NCBI GenBank assembly: GCA_902803195.1
Contig: CADCOX010000153.1
Span: forward strand, 1-9,437
Direction of reading: 5' to 3'
DNA length: 9,437 nt
Source: an uncultured Bacteroidales bacterium
GTDB lineage: Bacteria > Bacteroidota > Bacteroidia > Bacteroidales > Bacteroidaceae
Shown: in pieces, positions 1-5,146 of the stretch
Numbering within the stretch: the stretch's first letter is position 1
Layout: every line of letters begins with the position of its first letter
Translations under genes and position numbers: made by a program
Notes under the pieces: generated by a model
What the model was told of the DNA's origin: nothing
The model's database searches: none
The model's input: the letters and a program-made list of their open reading frames with translations, nothing else

Positions 1-1146
1 ACGCTCACGGGCGCTGATGAAAAGACAGTCGCCATTCATCTTGGCCATCCACGTCTTCATGAGGTCGGGCAGCGGCATATTCTCACGAGTAGCAGGCGTG
101 AGGTCGTCCTCGTCCTTGGGCGTGAAGGTGTAGGCATCAATCTTATTGAAGAGGATCATCTGCGGCTTGTCGGCACAACCGAGGTCGGCGAGGGTCTTGT
201 CGACCACCTTAATCTGCTCTTCGAAGTCGGGATGTGAGATGTCCACGACATGCACGAGCAGATCAGCCTCGCGCACTTCATCGAGCGTGCTCTTGAACGA
301 TTCGATGAGGTCGGTGGGCAACTTGCGAATGAAACCTACTGTGTCGGAGAGCAGGAAGGGCAAGTTGTCGATGATGACCTTGCGGACGGTGGTGTCAAGG
401 GTGGCGAAGAGTTTGTTCTCGGCAAAGACCTCACTCTTGGAAAGGAGGTTCATGAGCGTAGACTTACCCACATTGGTGTAGCCCACGAGCGCCACACGTA
501 TCATGCGCCCACGGTTGCTGCGCTGGGTGCTCTTCTGGCGATCGATGTCGGCCAAACGCTGCTTCAACAGGCTCATACGGTTGAGGATGATGCGGCGGTC
601 CATCTCCAACTGGGTCTCACCAGGTCCACGCAGACCTACACTGCCCTTGCCACCGCCGGAACCGGAGCCGCCGCCCTGACGCTCGAGGTGCGTCCACAGG
701 CGCTGCAAGCGAGGCAACATGTAACGGTACTGCGCCAACTCCACCTGCGTTTTGGCGTTGGCCGTCTGAGCGCGCATGGCAAAGATGTCAAGGATGAGCG
801 AGGTGCGGTCGAGGATTTTCACCTTCAGCACCTGCTCGATATTGCGCAACTGCTTGGCCGAGAGTTCATCATCGAAGATGACCATACCTACCTCGCGCTC
901 AGCGTCCTCCTCAGCAACAATGAATGCACGTATCTCTTCAAGTTTGCCTTTGCCCACATAGGAGACCTGGCTGGGACCTTGCACACGCTGGGTGAAGCGT
1001 TTGATGGTCACAGCTCCGGCGGTGTGAGCCAGAAACTCCAACTCGTCGAGATACTCGGTCGTGCGCCGCTCATCCTGTTGCGGAGTGATGAGCGCCACGA
1101 GGACTGCTGTTTCGGCTTTCGCCTCGGTGATGACGAACTCTTTCAT
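1..1146 (-). CDS. hflX: GTPase HflX, C-terminus cut off by window edge
   Basis: HflX is a GTPase that binds the large ribosomal subunit and, in studied bacteria, splits stalled or stress-inactivated 70S ribosomes. The frame is open from the ATG at 1146 to base 1, giving 382 residues. The N-terminal HflX domain (about 1-160) includes YVGKGKLEE (63-71). A glycine-rich linker (about 157-172) precedes GPGETQLEMDRR, the family signature. The GTPase domain follows: P-loop GYTNVGKS (222-229), switch I threonines near 249-253, DTVG (268-271), NKID (334-337) and the G5 motif SA (378-379). Family members are usually a little over 400 residues, so perhaps 30-50 are missing. The gene lies 176 bases downstream of the lipoprotein gene on the same strand, with a repeat array between them. 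I found no clear TAnnTTTG box in that gap, so it may be read through from upstream. Family identity is secure; the ribosome role is family knowledge. Confidence 0.97.
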   Translation of the reverse strand, partial: MKEFVITEAKAETAVLVALITPQQDERRTTEYLDELEFLAHTAGAVTIKRFTQRVQGPSQVSYVGKGKLEEIRAFIVAEEDAEREVGMVIFDDELSAKQLRNIEQVLKVKILDRTSLILDIFAMRAQTANAKTQVELAQYRYMLPRLQRLWTHLERQGGGSGSGGGKGSVGLRGPGETQLEMDRRIILNRMSLLKQRLADIDRQKSTQRSNRGRMIRVALVGYTNVGKSTLMNLLSKSEVFAENKLFATLDTTVRKVIIDNLPFLLSDTVGFIRKLPTDLIESFKSTLDEVREADLLVHVVDISHPDFEEQIKVVDKTLADLGCADKPQMILFNKIDAYTFTPKDEDDLTPATRENMPLPDLMKTWMAKMNGDCLFISARER

Positions 1147-1241
1147 AAATTCCGACCTAAGGATTGAAAGATTTACTGATAGTACAATTAAAGATTTGCA
1201 TGTCCTCAGGCGTTCATTCGTGAATTAACCAACATCCTAGA
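1147..1241 (-). other. hflX upstream leader with inverted copies of the repeat unit
   Basis: These 95 bases separate the hflX start codon from the octamer array and contain no gene. Plus-strand TTAAAGATTT (1188-1197) is the exact reverse complement of AAATCTTTAA, which occurs three times in the array (1256-1265, 1288-1297, 1296-1305). A second, shorter inverted piece, AAAGATTT, lies at 1167-1174, about 20 bases from the start codon. A degenerate repeat unit (ATCCTAGA, 1234-1241) sits in phase with the array. No Bacteroidetes -7 box and no Shine-Dalgarno sequence could be picked out. Whether this is untranslated leader or contains a promoter is not settled by the sequence. Confidence 0.45.
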
Positions 1242-1321
1242 ATCTTCAAATCCTCAAATCTTTAAATCCTTAAATCCTCAAATCCTTAAATCTTTAAATC
1301 TTTAAATCTTCAAATCTTCAA
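1242..1321. repeat. Tandem array of ten 8-bp units, ATCYTYAA
   Basis: Ten contiguous units of exactly 8 bases fit the plus-strand consensus ATC(C/T)T(C/T)AA. Variation occurs only at positions 4 and 6 and is always C/T. The units fall into four versions: ATCTTCAA (three), ATCCTCAA (two), ATCTTTAA (three) and ATCCTTAA (two). The array ends one base before the lipoprotein stop codon and lies upstream of hflX, read on the minus strand as TTRARGAT. No open reading frame uses it. Its length could vary by slipped-strand replication or recombination, but a single sequence cannot show that. Confidence 0.95.
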
Positions 1322-1322
1322 A

Positions 1323-2174
1323 TTACTTTACTTGAATGACAAGATACTTGCTTGCGCTCCAGAAGCGGTTGGGATCGGTAATCTTGAGAACATACTGCCC
1401 CTTGGCATCCTTAGCCAGCACATAGGTGCCTGCAGGATGGCTGGTGAGCAGCTCGGCACTCTTGCTGTAGAGCTTGATTTCCTTATCGATGCGGGTATCG
1501 ATTTTAGTGAAATAATCCTTGTTGAAGTCGCTGGATTTCAACACATCACCTTTCTGCAGGATCTTCTGTTCCTTCAGCTCGGCCTTAGTGCCGAAAACGA
1601 ACCAAGCGGAATGCAGGTCCTTGTCCTGAGCCTGAATGGTCTGCTGCTTCTGTTGGTTGTCGGCTTGCAGGTTGCTGACATTCTCAGCGAGCGACGTAAT
1701 CTGCTCGCCCTGTTCGGAGATTTGAATGTCCTTCTCAGCCAATTGGGCCTCCAACTCCTGCACATGTTTGTTTTGATCGTCAAGCTGAGCGACAAGGTTG
1801 TCGATGGTCTTCTTCAGTTTGTCGATATTGACGGTCGTTGTCTTCAAGCGCTCTTGCAGTTGTGCGATGCGGTCGCGGTTCTGCTGCATTGCCTGCTGAA
1901 TGAAGGCCATGTTCTCATGGATAACCTCACGCGAGGAAGCCGCCTCTGGGTTGCCATTGGCCACTGTGATACGGCCCTCAGCCTCGTTAATGAGACGGAA
2001 ACCCTCTTGAACCTCGTTGATCGAGCCCATGATTTCGTTGAGCTCGGTGTCACGTTCGTCAATAACCTGCAAGAGCGAGTCGCGCTCAATCTGTGCGCGT
2101 TCCTCAGCTTTCTTGACATCATTGCAAGCCACCAAAGCCATCAGGCAAAGGGGCAGGAAAAATAACTTTTTCAT
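1323..2174 (-). CDS. Coiled-coil lipoprotein, possibly Cbp1-like
   Basis: A 283-residue predicted lipoprotein. The signal peptide MKKLFFLPLCLMALVAC ends in the lipobox LVAC, so Cys17 should be lipidated and the mature protein anchored in a membrane. Residues about 20-60 and 85-190 are rich in Glu, Gln, Lys and Leu with heptad-like spacing, predicting long coiled coils. A compact C-terminal region (about 190-283) begins SAWFVFGTKAELKEQ and ends SKYLVIQVK. DSL at 32-34 fits the Bacteroidetes O-glycosylation motif D(S/T)(A/I/L/V/M/T), which acts on exported proteins. The overall plan resembles Bacteroidales lipoproteins named after the collagen-binding adhesin Cbp1 of Bacteroides fragilis; I recall this from the pattern only, and binding to collagen is not shown here. 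The start is fixed by the signal peptide. The gene lies 82 bases after rsmI with no terminator or clear promoter between, so co-transcription is plausible. The lipoprotein call is strong; the function is unknown. Confidence 0.88.
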   Translation of the reverse strand: MKKLFFLPLCLMALVACNDVKKAEERAQIERDSLLQVIDERDTELNEIMGSINEVQEGFRLINEAEGRITVANGNPEAASSREVIHENMAFIQQAMQQNRDRIAQLQERLKTTTVNIDKLKKTIDNLVAQLDDQNKHVQELEAQLAEKDIQISEQGEQITSLAENVSNLQADNQQKQQTIQAQDKDLHSAWFVFGTKAELKEQKILQKGDVLKSSDFNKDYFTKIDTRIDKEIKLYSKSAELLTSHPAGTYVLAKDAKGQYVLKITDPNRFWSASKYLVIQVK

Positions 2175-2256
2175 ATTGCTTTAGATTTTTAATTTAGTTT
2201 CCTAATGAATTATTGTATGCCAGCTAAACGCCTCAATTATAACTTTTAATTTATCA

Positions 2257-2937
2257 TTATTTATTCTTATAACTTTCCTTTCCGCCCACGACGATGACGA
2301 ACTCGCCACGAGGGTCGTTAGCGGTGAAATGAGCCAAAGCCTCAGCCATCGTGCCACGAACAATCTCTTCGTGCAATTTCGAGATCTCGCGACAAACAGC
2401 CACTGGTCGGTCAGCCCCGAACACCTCGACGAACTGCTGGAGCGCCTTCACCACGCGATGGGGCGACTCGTAGAAGACTATCGTCCGAGGCTCATCGGCC
2501 AACTGCATCAGGCGCGTCTGACGTCCTTTCTTCTGAGGCAGGAAGCCCTCGAAGCAGAACTTGTCGCAAGGCAAGCCCGACGCCACTAATGCCGGCACGA
2601 AAGCCGTAGCACCGGGCAAGCAACTTACCTCGACACCAGCACGCGCGGCTTCACGTGCCACGAGGAAACCCGGATCGCTAATGCCTGGGGTGCCTGCATC
2701 GCTCACGACAGCCACCGACTCGCCCGCCAACAGACGCTCTACGATATGCGCCACTGTCTGGTGCTCGTTGAACTTGTGGTACGAGAGCATAGGGCGATGG
2801 ATATCGAAATGTTTCAACAGCTGACCGCTTGTTCGCGTGTCCTCTGCCAGTATCAAGTCCACCTCCTGCAACACCTTTAAGGCGCGCAGTGTTATGTCGT
2901 CTAAATTGCCTACGGGCGTAGGAACGAGGTATAACAT
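2257..2937 (-). CDS. rsmI: 16S rRNA (cytidine1402-2'-O)-methyltransferase RsmI
   Basis: RsmI uses S-adenosylmethionine to methylate the 2'-hydroxyl of C1402 in 16S rRNA, in the decoding centre of the small subunit. The 226-residue protein has the tetrapyrrole-methylase-type fold signatures of the family: YLVPTPVGNLDDITLRAL (3-20), AEDTRTS (31-37), SYHKFNEH (52-59), SDAGTPGISDPG (79-90), LPGA (107-110), SGLP (120-123), FYESPHR (155-161) and CREISKLHEEIVRG (182-195). It ends just after GEFVIVVGG, so it lacks the C-terminal extension of the longer E. coli protein (286 residues). The frame extends 14 codons further upstream to an ATG at 2979, but homology begins at MLYLVPTP, and the TACCTTTG box at 2949-2942 lies inside that extension, so 2937 is preferred. 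It diverges from tdk and heads a minus-strand series with the lipoprotein gene and hflX. Confidence 0.96.
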   Translation of the reverse strand: MLYLVPTPVGNLDDITLRALKVLQEVDLILAEDTRTSGQLLKHFDIHRPMLSYHKFNEHQTVAHIVERLLAGESVAVVSDAGTPGISDPGFLVAREAARAGVEVSCLPGATAFVPALVASGLPCDKFCFEGFLPQKKGRQTRLMQLADEPRTIVFYESPHRVVKALQQFVEVFGADRPVAVCREISKLHEEIVRGTMAEALAHFTANDPRGEFVIVVGGKESYKNK

Positions 2938-2941
2938 AGGG

Positions 2942-2949
2942 CAAAGGTA
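2942..2949 (-). promoter_or_regulatory. Candidate -7 box of rsmI (TACCTTTG)
   Basis: On the minus strand, TACCTTTG matches the Bacteroidetes -7 consensus TAnnTTTG exactly and ends four bases before the rsmI ATG at 2937. Transcription would begin at or very near the start codon, so the message might be leaderless. No TTTG occurs at the 20-base spacing used by the other two promoters here, which weakens the call. Confidence 0.5.
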
Positions 2950-3030
2950 TATATTATTTGGCGATTTGACGATGAACAATTTAACAATTTACGGATTATT
3001 TACATTTCTTGCAGTTTTTAACCTAATTTA

Positions 3031-3062
3031 TTTGGCCGCGTACAAAGAAAAGGCTACTTTTG
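3031..3062 (+). promoter_or_regulatory. Bacteroidetes-type promoter of tdk
   Basis: TTTG (3031-3034), a 20-base spacer, and TACTTTTG (3055-3062) match the Bacteroidetes primary sigma factor pattern with the same spacing as the tRNA-Lys promoter at 4895. The start of transcription should fall near 3067-3070, giving an untranslated leader of roughly 15-18 bases before the tdk ATG. The AI-2E family gene is probably on the same transcript. Confidence 0.75.
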
Positions 3063-3084
3063 ACCCCAAAATCAGCATAAAGAC

Positions 3085-3669
3085 ATGACAAATCCCAAAG
3101 ACTACAACGGCGAAATGATGCGTCGCGGCCGCGTGGAGGTCGTCTGCGGTTCGATGTTCTCGGGCAAGACCGAGGAACTCATCCGCCGCATGAAGCGTGC
3201 CACCTTTGCCAAGCAGAAAGTGGAGATCTTCAAGCCTGCCATCGACGTGCGCTACAGCGAGGAGGATGTCGTCAGCCACGAGGGGAAAGCCATCCCCTCA
3301 ACTCCAGTTGAGAGTGCCGCCAGCATCTTGCTCATGGGGTCGGACTGCGACGTACTGGGTATTGACGAGGCTCAGTTCTTCGATGAACAGATTGTCGACG
3401 TGTGCAACGAACTTGCCGACCGCGGCATCCGCGTCATCGTGGCCGGACTGGACCTCGACTTCAAGGGACAACCTTTCGGTCCTATGCCTCAGTTATGTGC
3501 TATCGCTGACGAAGTCACCAAGGTACACGCCATTTGCGTGCGCTGTGGAGCCCTCGCCTACGTCAGCCATCGCATCGTAGCAGGCGACCGACAGGTCATG
3601 CTCGGCGAGACACATGAATACGAGCCCCTCTGCCGGCAATGTTATGCCGAGGCGATGGGAAAAAAGTAA
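3085..3669 (+). CDS. tdk: Thymidine kinase (TK1 type)
   Basis: This enzyme phosphorylates thymidine to dTMP with ATP in the cytoplasmic pyrimidine salvage pathway. The 194-residue length fits the small TK1-like family. The P-loop GSMFSGKT (22-29) binds ATP. The Walker B segment DEAQFF (94-99) includes Glu95, the expected catalytic base. AGLDLDFKGQPFGPM (120-134) is strongly conserved in the family. Four cysteines form the structural zinc site: C151 and C154 (CVRC), then C183 and C186 (CRQC). The chosen ATG leaves a short leader after the promoter at 3031-3062. Starts at Met11 or Met12 are possible, because the conserved part begins at RRGRVEVVCG. The gene diverges from rsmI, and the next gene follows after 38 bases. 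All catalytic and zinc residues are intact, so the enzyme should be active. Confidence 0.98.
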   Translation: MTNPKDYNGEMMRRGRVEVVCGSMFSGKTEELIRRMKRATFAKQKVEIFKPAIDVRYSEEDVVSHEGKAIPSTPVESAASILLMGSDCDVLGIDEAQFFDEQIVDVCNELADRGIRVIVAGLDLDFKGQPFGPMPQLCAIADEVTKVHAICVRCGALAYVSHRIVAGDRQVMLGETHEYEPLCRQCYAEAMGKK

Positions 3670-3707
3670 GAGAACGGAGTTTGAAAACGATAAATGTGAC
3701 AAATAGA

Positions 3708-4865
3708 ATGTTCAAGACCCCAATCACTTTCGACAGCTTCATACGCGGAGCTATGATAGTTCTCGTGCTCGTGGGCATCGGCCTGCTCATCAACCGCTTG
3801 AGCAGCGTGCTATTGCCTTTCCTCATCGCATGGTTATTGGCCTACTTCATCCACCCGCTCGTCAAATTCCTACAGTACCGTTGTCGGCTGCGTTATCGCA
3901 CCCTCAGCATCGTCGTCGCCTTCATCCTCGTGCTGGCCGTGGTCACGGGACTTATCCTGCTCATCGTTCCGCCCATCGTGTCGGAGTTCTCCAAGGTGGG
4001 AGGCCTCTTCTCGCAATATTCCGAGCGTTTCCTTGGCGGCACCGGACTTATCCCTTATATTCAGCAATTCCTTGACCAATACGGATCGAAATACCAGAAG
4101 AATATTCTCGACCTCGTCCAGGAGCGCAGTTTCCTCGAGGCCGTACAATCATTGTTAGGTCAACTCTGGGGCGTTGTCTATCAGACCGTTGACTTCGCCG
4201 TAGGCCTTGTCGGTTCGCTCATCGTCCTCCTCTACATGTTTTTCATCCTGCAAGACTATGAGAAACTCAGCGACGGATGGATCTCGCTTATTCCCAAGGG
4301 CAGTCGTGCTTTTGCTTCACGCCTGGCCGAAGACGTCGAACGCGGAATGAATAGCTATTTCCGAGGACAGGGTCTCGTGGCGCTCTGCGTGGGCATACTC
4401 TTCTCCATCGGTTTTGTCATCGTCGACTTCCCGCTTGCTGTGGGCCTTGGTATGTTCATGGGCTTCCTTAATCTCGTGCCATATCTACAAATGATAGGTT
4501 TCGTGCCCATGATACTCCTATCTTTACTTAAGGCAGCCGATACAGGCGAGAGTTTCTGGGTCATCTTTATTCCTGCTGTCATCGTCGTGTGCGTTGTCCA
4601 AGCCATTCAAGACATCGTGCTCGTGCCCAAAATCATGGGGTCAGCCATGGGACTCAAGCCGGCTGTCATCCTGCTCTCGCTCTCCATCTGGGGGTCGCTC
4701 CTTGGTTTCATCGGCCTCATCATCGCACTGCCCCTTACCACACTTCTCATCTCCTATTATCGTCAGTTCGTGCTCAACGACACGCCGCCTGATATTGTCC
4801 CCGAAATAGTCCCCCAAGACACACCCACAGAAATCGGTCCGAGGGAAGCTGAAGAAGGAAAATAA
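3708..4865 (+). CDS. AI-2E family (UPF0118/PerM-like) membrane protein
   Basis: A polytopic inner-membrane protein of 385 residues in the AI-2E transporter family. Members have been linked to export of autoinducer-2 or to ion antiport, and the substrate cannot be told here. Hydrophobic segments lie near 15-29, 33-50, 66-90, 162-181, 221-240, 242-274, 283-306 and 315-351. Family features include the long amphipathic soluble stretch between the early and middle membrane segments (about 91-160), LLYMFFILQDYEKL (174-187), GFLNLVPYLQMIGFVP (252-267) and the conserved QDIVLVPKIMG (301-311) with GLKPAVILLSLSIWG (315-329). The last 30 residues form a proline- and acid-rich tail (PDIVPEIVPQDTPTEIGP). 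The frame is open back to 3639 inside tdk, but Met at 3708 begins the normal family N-terminus and avoids a 31-base overlap. With a 38-base gap and no promoter seen between, it is probably co-transcribed with tdk. Confidence 0.92.
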   Translation: MFKTPITFDSFIRGAMIVLVLVGIGLLINRLSSVLLPFLIAWLLAYFIHPLVKFLQYRCRLRYRTLSIVVAFILVLAVVTGLILLIVPPIVSEFSKVGGLFSQYSERFLGGTGLIPYIQQFLDQYGSKYQKNILDLVQERSFLEAVQSLLGQLWGVVYQTVDFAVGLVGSLIVLLYMFFILQDYEKLSDGWISLIPKGSRAFASRLAEDVERGMNSYFRGQGLVALCVGILFSIGFVIVDFPLAVGLGMFMGFLNLVPYLQMIGFVPMILLSLLKAADTGESFWVIFIPAVIVVCVVQAIQDIVLVPKIMGSAMGLKPAVILLSLSIWGSLLGFIGLIIALPLTTLLISYYRQFVLNDTPPDIVPEIVPQDTPTEIGPREAEEGK

Positions 4866-4894
4866 GGTTCAAAGGCACAAAAAGTGTCTAAAAG

Positions 4895-4926
4895 TTTGCG
4901 TATTCGCTCAAAAAGCATTACCTTTG
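4895..4926 (+). promoter_or_regulatory. Promoter of tRNA-Lys
   Basis: TTTG (4895-4898), a 20-base spacer and TACCTTTG (4919-4926, followed by C) form a consensus Bacteroidetes promoter. It lies 30 bases after the stop codon of the AI-2E family gene and 40 bases before the mature tRNA. Transcription should begin near 4931-4933, giving a pre-tRNA leader of roughly 35 bases. Confidence 0.8.
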
Positions 4927-4933
4927 CAGCCGC

Positions 4934-4955
4934 AAATCGGGAACAGCTCCGATTT
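4934..4955 (+). other. Hairpin in the pre-tRNA-Lys leader
   Basis: AAATCGG (4934-4940) pairs perfectly with CCGATTT (4949-4955) around the 8-base loop GAACAGCT. It starts within a few bases of the predicted transcription start and would be part of the 5' leader removed by RNase P. Twelve bases separate it from the mature tRNA end. It lacks a U-tract, so it is not a terminator. It might protect the 5' end or influence processing; that is inference. Confidence 0.5.
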
Positions 4956-4966
4956 AGCACTGGTTA

Positions 4967-5039
4967 GATCCGTTAGCTCAGCTGGTAGAGCACAACACTT
5001 TTAATGTTGGGGTCTTGGGTTCGAGCCCCAAACGGATCA
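4967..5039 (+). tRNA. tRNA-Lys (anticodon TTT)
   Basis: The 73-base gene folds into a full cloverleaf. The acceptor arms are GATCCGT (4967-4973) and ACGGATC (5032-5038), with discriminator A5039. The D-stem is GCTC/GAGC. The anticodon stem CAACA/TGTTG encloses the loop CTTTTAA, placing the anticodon TTT at 5000-5002. The T-stem TTGGG/CCCAA encloses TTCGAGC, and the variable loop has five bases. No CCA is encoded (CAA follows A5039), so it must be added by a nucleotidyltransferase. It reads lysine codons AAA and AAG. It is a single tRNA with its own promoter and terminator. Confidence 0.98.
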
Positions 5040-5040
5040 C

Positions 5041-5068
5041 AAAAAAAGAGGCGTTTGCCTCTTTTTTT
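5041..5068 (+). terminator. Intrinsic terminator after tRNA-Lys, probably bidirectional
   Basis: AAAAAAAGAGGC (5041-5052) and GCCTCTTTTTTT (5057-5068) form a 12-bp perfect inverted repeat around the loop GTTT. The core is GAGGC/GCCTC with seven T on the 3' side of either strand. It ends the tRNA transcript two bases after the tRNA and could also stop transcripts of the convergent two-component gene, whose stop codon is about 80 bases away. Confidence 0.88.
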
Positions 5069-5146
5069 ATTGTCCATTGCCACACTTCCCAAAGGTTTCT
5101 TCTAACCACTTTGCGCTGAAAGCGGCTCTAGCAGATTGCGAGCCCT

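Noticed and set aside
250..1167. A 305-codon plus-strand open frame opposite hflX
   Set aside because: The minus strand encodes HflX with all GTPase motifs, so this is a shadow frame.
1242..1321. The repeat array as a CRISPR
   Set aside because: The units are 8 bases with no spacers, so it is a simple tandem array.
1332..2165. A 277-codon plus-strand open frame almost exactly opposite the lipoprotein gene
   Set aside because: The minus-strand protein has a clear signal peptide, lipobox and coiled coil. The opposite frame is leucine-rich because it mirrors Gln/Glu/Lys codons and has no recognisable domain.
2972..3088. A 38-codon plus-strand frame encoding a short hydrophobic peptide (MNNLTIYGLFTFLAVFNLIY...), overlapping the tdk start as ATGA
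   Set aside because: The overlap looks like translational coupling and the peptide has a membrane-like segment. However, the tdk promoter (3031-3062) lies inside it, so tdk transcripts would not contain its start, and its AT-rich composition fits a promoter region. Ribosome profiling or conservation could revive it.
3639..3707. Longer start for the AI-2E family protein, overlapping tdk
   Set aside because: The extra 23 residues are polar and basic, come from the tdk coding end and the gap, and do not match the usual family N-terminus; the ATG at 3708 is the natural start.
4967..5068. tRNA-Lys as an integration site of a mobile island carrying the HTCS gene
   Set aside because: No integrase and no second copy of the tRNA 3' end are visible in the window, and the tRNA keeps its own terminator directly downstream.
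5124..5144. Hairpin GGCTC...GAGCC just after the HTCS stop codon as a terminator
   Set aside because: The stem is only 5 bp plus an interrupted 2 bp and is not followed by a U-tract on the minus strand. The terminator at 5041-5068 is a better candidate for ending this transcript.
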